A DNA stretch of 64,000 bases, from NCBI RefSeq assembly GCF_042453785.1, contig NC_091677.1, forward strand, positions 6,915,501 to 6,979,500, written 5' to 3'. This stretch comes from Malus domestica (Eukaryota > Streptophyta > Magnoliopsida > Rosales > Rosaceae). Positions 55,201-64,000 of this stretch are shown here, one piece after another. The position numbers and the translations under genes were made by a program. The stretch's first letter is position 1. Every line of letters starts with the position of its first letter. The notes beneath the pieces were generated by a model. The model was not told where the DNA came from, did no database searches, and saw only the letters and a list, made by a program, of their open reading frames with translations.

Positions 55201-55710
55201 CAAGGTATAAAATATCGATGATATCGGAAATATCGGTAGTTCAAAAACAAAGAAATTTCGATGGAAATATCGGAATATTATTGATATCGATAAAAATTAA
55301 ATAAAAGACACGGAAATTGTAAGAAAAACTTGAAAATTTTTATTGAAACTTTGCAGGATGTTTATTTAGTCAATTATCTATTAGTTTATAACAAAAAATT
55401 GGAAGGAAATGTATTGCATGATAGATATAACTGATTTAAGTTGATAATATAGCGAGCTGACAAACATTGTGAGTGTAGAAAATATGTAGTAATTAATGAA
55501 AGAAGTTTAAACACACCATAATCATTTATATATAATGAATTAGTATAATATTTTACACTTTATACATTGCATGGTAAGATATATGAGTGACTTAGTAAGG
55601 TCAAAAATATCGATGATATCAGAAAAATCGGTAGTCCAAAAAATTATCAGTAGTCCAAAAATACGAAAATTTCGATGGAAATATCGGGATATTATGGATA
55701 TTTTAGACCA
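55201..55710. repeat. Direct repeat of a TATCGAT-rich segment
   Basis: About 95 bp at 55201-55297 recurs at 55598-55710. Both contain AATATCGATGATATC, ATCGGTAGT and AAATTTCGATGGAAATATCG. ATATCG and its inverse are dense. The spacing DNA has no coding content. Possibly the ends of one small element. Confidence 0.6.
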
Positions 55711-56339
55711 TGAGCATGACACATTTATTGCCCCATAAGCAAAAAACTCAAAACGAACATGTCTAAGTCAAAAATAGTGGGCGAAAAAACCAGTGGGCGA
55801 AGAAGTGCAAAAATAGTATTGGCGGTTTGATTGGTCGATTCTTAATTTTATTTTTCACGTGTTCCATTTTTGTGTAGAAAAAATGCACATATGGATCAAT
55901 AAAACCATTTTTTTGTTGGCTAGAAAAGAAAAAACAGAGGCTATAATGTATGTGATGACAGTGATGGAGTCGTGAACGGGCCTCCTTCCCAAATTTGTGG
56001 TAAATTGAGTGGGGGCGTGTTTAACATGCACAAGGCCTTCCACTAATTACACCCCAGTCTAGCTTGAAGAGGCCCATTTTAAAGTTGCTAAATGTTACTC
56101 GGTTCTTTTTTCTTCATTCAATTTGTTTCACACGTCATCACTTAATAAAATTTATAACGATCAATCTAAAGCCGGAGTCGGCCTGTCAAAATTTCACAAT
56201 ATACCGGGTACTAAACTGTTAATCCAAGACGCAGGTACTAACATGTCTTATTGGATGAAGTTTAGGGTATTGAACTGAAATTAACTCCTTTTAAATCCAA
56301 TTATAATTTGGATTTGATGATGTAGTGTACAATCGATAA
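55711..56339. other. Intergenic, no gene
   Basis: No frame, RNA gene or bounded repeat recognised. Confidence 0.55.
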
Positions 56340-56512
56340 TTTTTTTTATTTTTAATAAACGATATTTTTACACTAAGAGTGTGGGGAAAGTGGGCTAAGT
56401 CTCATAATGAGCTAGCAATAATGTGGTTCAAATTCATCTCTGGTGAGAATCAAACCTTAGATCTCTCACTTACAAGTGAAAGAGAATATCATTAGACCAT
56501 AGTACTAAGTAA
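56340..56512 (-). mobile_element. tRNA-derived SINE, copy 1
   Basis: Read on the minus strand: a tRNA-like head with A-box (ACTATGGTCTAATGATATTC, about 56505-56486) and decayed B-box (AGGTTTGATTCTC, about 56455-56443). The body GCTAGCTCATTATGAGACTT and the tail TAGTGTAAAAATATCGTTT follow. It is inside a larger segment repeated at 58337-58690. Confidence 0.7.
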
Positions 56513-56720
56513 CTACATTCGATATTATGATGTCTACAACTTTACATGCTCAATGCATGAATAAGAATTTGTTGTGTAGGATGTGGGACAACCTTTGTTT
56601 TGACAACACATCACCTATCCAGTGTTAGTTACGAGATTTTTTAGGCACAGATCAACGTAAAAAAATATGTCCTAACTTCATATAAGAAATTATTTGTTTC
56701 CAACTTCCACATGTATTTAT
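56513..56720. repeat. Direct repeat of 58511-58690
   Basis: The SINE and about 200 bp beyond its head (ACTTTACATGCTCAATG, AATTTGTTGTGTAGGAT, TTTGACAACACATCACCTAT) recur 2.0 kb away in the same orientation. Either a duplication or two copies of a longer element containing the SINE. Confidence 0.65.
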
Positions 56721-56919
56721 GTAACATATTAGTAAGGGAACAATATAGTAACAATGTACCAAATCAGACCCACAGACAACACAAATGTACCCAAACCATC
56801 TACCCTTACACTTTTCGTGAGTGTAGGTGCAAACTACATCATCAATATAGGCCATGCCCTGAAACCATTACTAACATTAACAAGTTTAAAAAAGTTTTCA
56901 AGATGTTAAGAATATATCG

Positions 56920-57500
56920 TTGAGAATGTACCCCTGCGTACAATGCTTCAACTCTATAAATATTAAATTGTACCCCATACCACCTAGTTTGTACTCCTGC
57001 TTGTTAATATTAGTAAAAAGAATTTATACTCCCAACATTGAGAATGTACCCCTGCATACAATGTTAGCTGCAACTCTATAAATATTGAAGGGGCGTGCTA
57101 TCCACACACACACCCCTTAATAATTTATGTCCGTTGATCTTCTTTAATTTATCTGATCTGACAGCCGAAAATTAAAAAGAGGTGTGTGGATATCACACCC
57201 ATATTAAATTGTACCCCATGCCACCTAGTTTGTACCATTGCTTGTCAATGTTAATAAAAAGAATTCATACTCCCAACATTAAGAATATAATCAATATATT
57301 CATACTCCCAACAATAAGAATATAATCAATATATCCATGCCATCTACGGCCCCAACTAAACAAATATTGCATTGTACGTCGTGCCAACTAATTTGTATGC
57401 TTGCCTACAGTTCTGCAACTCTCAAAATATTCACTCAAAAACCTATATTTGCATGGACCACTGTAAAACATGAATACAATGCAATTGAATTGTACCCCAC
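56920..57500. repeat. Degenerate repeats with GTACCCCAT core
   Basis: Phrases ATTGTACCCCATRCCACCTA, TTTGTAC and CATACTCCCAACAWT recur at about 56968, 57208, 57300, 57370 and 57485 with variable spacing. A MITE (57087-57200) interrupts one unit. No protein match recognised. Confidence 0.6.
57087..57200. mobile_element. MITE, 114 bp, with empty-site comparison
   Basis: Inverted ends GGGCGTGCTATCCACACAC and GTGTGTGGATATCACACCC. ATATT occurs at 57082-57086 and 57201-57205. The neighbouring repeat unit reads CTATAAATATTAAATTGTAC without the insert (about 56953-56972), so the insertion point and 5-bp duplication can be read directly. Confidence 0.75.
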
Positions 57501-58336
57501 CCAATAGTTTTTTAAGCACCACAAAGGGAGAAAAAAACGTATTCAAGCATTTTTATAAACACTTGCTATGCATGGAAAATTTTCATATGCAAAAATTCTC
57601 ATTTAAATATTTCAACAAACACTTGGCATACACGAGAAAAACACTGCAAAACCATAAGGTACATGCTGAAATCATTGAAGTTCCCCAATATGTGACAAAA
57701 AAAAATCGTAAAATAATCATTAATATATACAAAATCAATTGTGAAAGTGATACTACGTTCTCGTAAATATGGTACAAAGATTATAACATCAAACAATATG
57801 GATGTAATTTCAAAAAATGGAACAATACCTCGAATTTTAGCTCGTGAGGGTCGTTGGGTCTTCAAGTCCCCCTGCAAAAAACTGCGCTCATTCGAATGCT
57901 CGCGGAAAAAAAATATGATTTTGACTCAAATCTTGCTGAAAATTGAATTTGAGGATTCATATCAAAGATAATAATGATGAATTTGAAAATGTGAGTGAGA
58001 TTATAATGGAATTTGCAGTTATGAAAATAAAAAACTGAAGAAAATCAAATGAGCGTTATTATTTGGTGGAATGGACGGTGGAACGGACATGTGAATTCAG
58101 TTCGGGAAGCAAAAGAGGTGTTGGAGGCATAAGAGTTGTGAAATAAAAACACAGCGAGGATAAAAAATACAATAATTAACTATTTTAGTAAAATAAAAAG
58201 AAAGTTGACATGGAAATATATTGACAGTAAAATGATGATGTGGACAAATTCTAGGGATTTTGATCAAAAAATAAAAAACAATAAGGTTTCAGTCAAAGAT
58301 CTCTACCAACTAAGGACCGGATACAAAGTGTCCATT
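57501..58336. other. Intergenic, no gene
   Basis: A short C+G-richer segment at 57820-57910 (CTCGTGAGGGTCGTTGGGTC) stands out but has no identifiable product. The rest is AT-rich. Confidence 0.5.
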
Positions 58337-58510
58337 TTTTTGTTGAACAAACGATATTATCTACACTAAGGGTGTGGGGGGAGTGGACTAAGCCTCACAA
58401 TGGGCTAGCAATGATGTGGTTCAAATTCGCCTTTAGCGAGAATCGACTCTTAGATCTCTCACTTACAAGTGAAAGGGAATACCTCTTGACCGTAGTACTA
58501 AGTGACTACA
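58337..58510 (-). mobile_element. tRNA-derived SINE, copy 2
   Basis: Better preserved than the 56340 copy. Minus strand: A-box CGGTCAAGAGGTA (58502-58490), B-box GAGTCGATTCTC (58449-58438), body GCTAGCCCATTGTGAGGCTT, tail TAGTGTAGATAATATCGTTT, then GTTCAACAAAAAAA. The spacing of the boxes is that of a tRNA gene, but no tRNA fold is complete. Confidence 0.75.
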
Positions 58511-59696
58511 TTCGATATGATGATGTTTACAACTTTACATGCTCAATGTATGAATGAGAATTTGTTGTGTAGGATTTGAGACAACCTTTGTTTTGACAAC
58601 ACATCACCTATCCAGGGTCAATTATGAGATTTTTGAGGCTTGGGGCAACGCCAAAAAATATGTCATAACATCATATAAGGAATCATTTGTTTTCACCCGT
58701 AAGATTTCGATAAAATTATGCTTAGAAAAACACTTCAAATTCAATAATTAGGAAACACGGAAAACTAATTTATTTTTTATTGAGAGAAAGGAACTAAAAA
58801 ACCTCGAGTTTACAAGCAGATAGATGATGAGTTTTGTTTTCCTTCTATTTGAACTTTTAAAGTGTTTTTATATAAATCTTGAGCCATTTCCTTGTCAATG
58901 TGGGACAAAAAGAAATAATCATATTTTTTTCGTCTTTAATTGATATATATATAAGCAATGTATGAGTACTAAATTAAACCTATTTGTAAATTTGGTCTAA
59001 AAATCTGGTCTACATTACTCTTTGTTAAAGGTTAGACTTGAAGTGAAATGAATGGCTTAAAACTATAACCCACATAGCTACTAGCTAGTAATTAAAAAGA
59101 AATTAATAATGAAATAGAAGTTCAAAAAAATTGGAAAGAATAAACATGGACATACTATTTCGAGCTTAGGTCCTCTCATTAATTTTAAACAACAAAAACT
59201 ACTGCTTCTAGTTAAGCTTTTTGATTATTTAACCAAATTTTATAAATGTATACTTTTATGAAAAAAAAATTAGTAAAAATTTGAAAATAAAAAAGCAAAC
59301 ATAGTATTTTGAAACCGAGACCTCTTGGTTAATTTTAAACATCATAAACCACCACTTATGGTTAAACTTTCTAATCATTTGGCCAAATTTTATAAATTTA
59401 TACTAATTCGTAAAAATTGTAAAGTAGATAAACACACATAGTGTGTCAAACCCGCAACCTCCTAATTAATTTTAAATAACATAAACCACTAATTCTAGTT
59501 AAACTTATTGATCATTTAACCAAATTTTATAAATTTATACTCTTATGAAAACTTATATGAATATACCACCCTAATAATTTTGGTGGCCCCAATTTTTTTG
59601 GGCCCCGAACATTACTAGGCTAGGGCCGGCCTTGCACATAACAATCAACTATCTCATATCCAATGAAAGGATCCCACTCTTGAAGGTTTGTTATTG
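58511..59696. other. Repeat flank and intergenic DNA, no gene
   Basis: 58511-58690 repeats 56513-56720. At about 59215-59560 a segment of about 120 bp (AACCAAATTTTATAAAT, AATTTTAAAYAACATAAACC) recurs three times imperfectly. No frame. Confidence 0.55.
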
Positions 59697-59824
59697 GGTA
59701 GTGTTATCTACACATATATTTTTACCTTTCACACACATCTCTCAATTTTTAGTTGTCGGATTGAATGAATAAAAATTAACAAGAATCTATAGAAGGTAAA
59801 AAATAATGTGTGAATAGCACTAAC
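59697..59824. mobile_element. MITE-like foldback (TATCTACACA family)
   Basis: Left GTGTTATCTACACATA, right TAATGTGTGAATAGCAC; same layout as 5471-5613 (the phrase ATTGAATGAATAAAAATTAA also aligns). Confidence 0.6.
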
Positions 59825-60134
59825 TTTTTATTATGCCAATGAAAAATGATATTGACACATCGATTTATTCTTATGCAACACCATGCAAGTGTGAAAAAGG
59901 AGAAAAACAATGTGTTAAAATCACTTCCCTGTGACAATACACACACACACACTTATTCTTATGGCTAGCACCTCTCCTGAAAGCTTAAGCTTAGAGAGAA
60001 GCAGAAATACAAGAAACCATGCCTTTCCTTTTCGTACAGCATGCGAATACCCGACAACAACCGTACTACTACTAGGAGTATACTGTACAAATTAAGACTT
60101 GACCCCATTGTATAGATATGCAAGACCATGTTAA
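59825..60134. other. Intergenic, no gene
   Basis: A (CA)n tract near 59938-59952; nothing else recognised. Confidence 0.55.
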
Positions 60135-60332
60135 GGGCTGATTTGATATTGCTGTACTTTGAAAAAAAAGCTGTGAGAATAAGCTCATTTTTGCTATTTC
60201 ATGTTTTCAGTTTTTTTTTTTCACAAAAAATTATGAAAATAAACTGTTTTTAAGTGTTTACCAAATACCTTTTTTAACTCAACTTTTTTTTATACCATTG
60301 TTTGTAAAAGCACACCAGTATCATATCAGTAC
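60135..60332. mobile_element. Tourist-like MITE with TAA target duplication
   Basis: 198 bp. Inverted ends GGGCTGATTTGATATTG and CCAGTATCATATCAGTAC. TAA lies on both sides (60132-60134, 60333-60335), as for PIF/Harbinger MITEs. Same family as 23149-23357. Confidence 0.75.
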
Positions 60333-60335
60333 TAA

Positions 60336-61318
60336 AACTTTTACGCTTTTTCTCTGCTACTTTTGAATGTCCATTTCCAATAAGCTTAACTTTGCAAGAA
60401 TCTTCTTTTTGCTTTTAAACCTAATCTTCTTGTATAATAATCTTGATTCAAAGAAAAAGCTACGTACATGCATTAGCTTTTGTTTTCTTTAAGACGAAGT
60501 GGTTTGTTACTGAAACCCTACGTTGTGCAGTTGCAGTATTCTCTACACAATAATTTTCAAATGGGAGGACCCAACGAGTCTTTGGCAAAGACCCATCCCA
60601 ACGCCCAAAGGAGATAATAAAAGCTTAAAGCTTTAACAAATCAAAGTTATTAAAATGCAGGTAAAGAAAGTCTGTGGGGCAAACGAGAGAGGATTAGCTT
60701 TTCGCAAAGGAACTTTTGGTTGGAATAATTTTTGCTTGATTGGCCCTTTATGTTTGTCTTGTCTTAGTAACAAGTTATTATATTTTTCATTTGTGGTTTG
60801 GACTGTTGTTTTTCCGTTGTAAATATAATCACACTCTTTTATCTCTTCCGTGAGTTGGAACCTACTTGGGTTTGTGCTAATTTGTCCTCTGTGGAAAGGA
60901 AATTTCACTTTTAATCTTAGAAAGTTTTTTTTGTTTTTAGGTTAATTAACCCTAGCTTGGTTGAATGAATTTTTTTCGTTACCTGCAATGCAAATCAGAG
61001 TTTGAAATATATGTAAAAATAGTTCGTTAAAATTAGAAACAATAACTTTTATACACATATCAAATTGTAATTTGTTAGCACGATAACTTTATATGTACGA
61101 AGAAAATCAAGTATTATATATGAATTAAATGGATACCATTGTGAGACATTTTACAGTTTTGCTTTTTGCTTATACATACAAAATTTATTTTTCTTGAGTA
61201 CAAGCACTCAACTCCGACTCATTTTAACCGTTAATCCAACAACTTAAAATAAGTGACCAATAATCATTGGACTTTATGAAATGGTAAAATGTATTTCAAC
61301 TTACGTAGATATAGGCAC
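60336..61318. other. Intergenic, no gene
   Basis: AT-rich; the minus-strand open stretch 60633-60908 is not a recognisable protein. Confidence 0.55.
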
Positions 61319-61790
61319 TGTTCTAAAAAACGGCCTAGGTGCTAAGCGGTGGTGAGCCGAAGCATTTTCTTGCAAATCGGTTGGAAAAATCGGATCGGCT
61401 CTAGGCGGGGCTAGGCCGTTTTTATTTTTTTTAATTTATGAAATTAAAAAATAAAATAAAAAATCCTATATAAGTCTAAGTGGTTTAAAATTGTGAACTT
61501 GTTGTACATTTGTCATCTTACAATACTCCTCACTATGGTTATATGGCATATATGCTTAATGTGTTTTTAAATTTTGGACTTGTTGAATACTCTTTTTGCA
61601 TTTATCATTTTTTTTATTATCTTATCCATGGATTTCATACAAGTATAATTTTTTGTAAATGTCAATATGTATTTATTTACAAGATATACATGAAATTCAC
61701 CTAAATCTGCTTAGACAACCGCCTAGATCCCGCCTAGCTGCTAGGCGTCAGCCCGCCGCCCGACTAGCGCCTAACGTTTTTTAGAACCTT
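61319..61790. mobile_element. TAGGCG-type inverted-repeat element
   Basis: Left TTCTAAAAAACGGCCTAGGT and right GACTAGCGCCTAACG..TTTTTTAGAA are inverted, with GC-rich CCTAG/CTAGG arms (GGCGGGGCTAGGCC, CCGCCTAGCTGCTAGGCG) and an AT-rich centre. A second, decayed copy is at 28890-29323. Non-coding. Confidence 0.7.
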
Positions 61791-61877
61791 GGATGTAGTA
61801 ACTAAAAAAAATTGATACAAACACTCTTTGAAAGTTTGGTGGGTGGGCGTTCCATTTCCATGTGAACTGCAGTGTAA

Positions 61878-61904
61878 TCTCTCTCTCTCTCTCTCTCTCT
61901 CTCT
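61878..61904. repeat. (TC)n microsatellite
   Basis: About 13 TC repeats. A (GA)n tract at 62524-62541 is similar. Confidence 0.9.
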
Positions 61905-62779
61905 GAGCAATTTATATTATTTTATGTTATCTTTAGAAAAATAATGTATGTGGAAAAGGTTTGGCTGTACCACAGGCACACACGACTTTGGTCTGAAGAG
62001 GAGCTGTTACCCACTAAATGAACCAGTTACTAACTTACCATCACACGCTCATGGTCACGCATATGCTGCTTGCTTGAAAGAGTTCATCAAAGAAACGGTC
62101 GAATCCCTGGAACGATGCCCTTCCTTTCCAACACCGAAACTGCTCAATTTGCTTTCCCTTTTCATGCACAAGTTCCAACATACAAAACTCTCTTTCCCTC
62201 TTTTCTCTTTCCTTTTTTCACCTTTATCTTTTTTTTAGCAGCATATTATTAAAAAAAAATAACGAAAAGTTCTCATGAAAATAACAAAATAAATGTGTTT
62301 ATGAATAGTACTATGAATGATTTTTCAAGGTAAAAATATCATTTTCATTAAAAGTAAACAGTACCGGAAGTATTTCATTAAAATTCACTTGGACTATGTT
62401 AATTGCCCATTTATAATTATATATGAATAATATGAAAATGTGACTAGTTAGGCTTATGACTAATTTGGCACCAGAATACCAGATACATATCCAATCTATT
62501 CCTATCTCTATTTTCAGTCATGATGAGAGAGAGAGAGAGAGGGAGGGAGAAAAGGAAAATGCACACGATGCATACAAGTTTGTTTCGTTATGACCTTTCG
62601 TAGCAACTAGCAACTGAGGAAATCTTTGCTTCAGGAGTTATGCTACTATAAATCAGTATTGCAAGTGGCTCGAATTAATCCACTCATTGAAATTCTAAAA
62701 AACGTTTAATGCATATTCCGTTGTTAATTCAACAATATATGTTATGAGTTGACGTGGTATAGAATTTTTTTTTTTTTTT
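61905..62779. other. Intergenic, no gene
   Basis: The open stretch 61948-62238 ends in a Phe/Leu/Ser low-complexity tail and matches no family; treated as chance. Confidence 0.55.
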
Positions 62780-62882
62780 ACTTGTAGTGTTATGATTCAA
62801 CCTCTTTCAGATATTGTGTAAAGCGGGAGTCTTATGCACTGACTACGACCTTTTTTTTACTTGTAGTGTTATGATTCAACCT
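62780..62882 (+). mobile_element. SINE 3' fragment between 24-bp direct repeats
   Basis: 47 bp (62804-62850) match the SINE end at 15620-15650 (GTGTAAAGCGGGAGTCTTAT ... ACTACGACC) and are followed by T8. The flanking repeat, starting ACTTGTAGTGTTATGATTCA, is identical over 24 bp (62780-62803, 62859-62882), a target duplication. Confidence 0.75.
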
Positions 62883-63564
62883 ATTTGGTAAAGAACAACT
62901 CTACTTAAAAAATTAACCAGAAAAGTATTGTCTCGATAAAAGATTCTATAATCCATACATTTGCCTTTTCTCAAGGTATTTCTGTAGACAAAGACCCTGT
63001 TTTTTGTTCTTTTCAAATGGTAAATATTTCTCAAACATGTAGTGTAATTCAAACTCAAGTTTAATCGTTTAGTCATCTAATGATAATGCAATAAATAGAT
63101 GAAATATGTTATCAAGTTAAATATTGAAATTTTGACATAGTTCATCATATTAAATGGCTTAAAGTTGTGCCACATATTTAATGAGTTTCATTTTATTTTT
63201 TTATTTTTTTTGTTCAACAATCCTTACTCTTTTTTTACTCATGTTCACACCACCATTTACCTTCCTCTTTAATACATGCCAGTCAAGATTGGCTTCTCAT
63301 GTCGATCTTGATGCCATAACAAAACTTGGCAGCTATCTCAAAGGTTTCAGAGTTGCCAGAAAAGTTGAAAATAATTTTCGAATTGCATCGTTGTTCTCAT
63401 CAATTTGCTTAACAATCTTCACATGTGTAACACAACACAGAAGAAAAGCATGGGGAATGGCAGGGGAGGAATGAGGGGAGAGAACCCTCCTATCAGTGTT
63501 TGAAGAGGATAGAGAATGAAAAGGAAAAATATACCACATCCTTCCAAATCTTTATACAGCCTTT
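62883..63564. other. Intergenic, no gene
   Basis: No gene or bounded repeat recognised. Confidence 0.55.
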
Positions 63565-64000
63565 TCTTAGGCCATTTCCAACCGATCCGGGCCGAAAATA
63601 GCCCAAAATGACACGAAAACCGTCTCCAACTGAGGGCTAGGCCAAAGGGCTTGTGGGCCCCACCGGACCATAAAAGGAGAAAATGGCCAATCGGCTGGTC
63701 CAACCCAACCAGCCCCAAGCCGGTCCAGCAGTTTGAATCCAACGGCTATTCGTTGACGTCAGTTAGCTGTTATATTTGAATTTAAAAAAAAAAATTTAAT
63801 TCTATTTTTTTTTATTATAACCACCTAAGCTATTAAATAACATTAAGTAACATTAAACAACATTAAACAATATTAAACAACCTTAAATAACATCAAGTAA
63901 CATTAAACAACATAAAACTTATACAACATAAAAAAAAACATTTAACAACATGAAACTTAAACAACATTAAAAAAACATTTAACAACATATAACTTAAACG
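63565..64000. repeat. Start of an element with GC-rich end and AACATTAAAC array
   Basis: 63565-63760 is GC-rich and contains AGGCCATTTCCAACCG, CCGTCTCCAACTGAGGGCTA and several GGCC/CCGG phrases, typical of the ends of some plant MITEs. From about 63830 the phrase AACATTAAACAACATT repeats with 10-12 bp periodicity up to the window end. The right boundary is outside the window. Confidence 0.5.

Noticed and set aside
61948-62238. 96-codon open frame with His-rich start
   Set aside because: Ends in a CT-repeat-like Phe/Leu/Ser tail, no homology recalled, no promoter or intron evidence.

Overview
This is a nuclear segment of a dicot plant genome. Genes are split by AT-rich GT..AG introns, and intergenic DNA is AT-rich and packed with small transposons. 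The repeat families (tRNA-derived SINEs, short inverted-repeat elements) and the gene set remind me of Rosaceae, possibly apple or pear. That placement is inference from memory; nothing was searched.

Layout. (1) 1-17 kb: the edge of a possible LTR element, then a tandem array of six small minus-strand genes of the wound-induced protein family (WIP, DUF3774), here numbered WIP1-WIP6 from left to right. WIP3 and WIP4 lie in a 2.8-kb tandem duplication that also carries a truncated LINE. Between WIP2 and WIP3 the 3' flank and promoter of a further copy survive without its coding region. (2) 18.8-28 kb: a non-autonomous Helitron, then THF1 (chloroplast thylakoid formation protein, + strand, 5 exons), convergent with a DGK5-like diacylglycerol kinase (- strand, 12 coding exons). 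The kinase carries a one-base frameshift. (3) 28-33 kb: intergenic repeats, including a Helitron inserted in a duplicated promoter fragment whose uninterrupted version lies at 40.7 kb. (4) 33.3-39.3 kb: a complete, recent Ty1/copia retrotransposon with 456-bp LTRs, AATTG target duplications and one open 1405-codon gag-pol frame. An in-frame splice donor in the LTR and an acceptor at the gag start suggest a spliced mRNA. (5) 40.5-44.6 kb: a BAHD acyltransferase pseudogene, a retroelement gag remnant and a SINE. (6) 48.2-49.7 kb: an intact R2R3-MYB gene, subgroup 11 type. (7) 50-64 kb: no convincing gene, but a dense set of MITEs, SINEs, an internally deleted hAT transposase and minisatellites.

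The intact host genes (WIP array, THF1, MYB) do not form one pathway. WIPs and subgroup-11 MYBs are wound/stress associated in other plants; THF1 acts in chloroplasts and DGK in lipid signalling. The most informative signals are mobile-element events that can be read at base level: Helitron insertions between A and T with an empty site in the same window, a possible spliced Copia mRNA, a WIP gene reduced to its flanks, and slippage or frameshift damage in the BAHD and DGK genes. I did not find a clearly new enzymatic or defence system.
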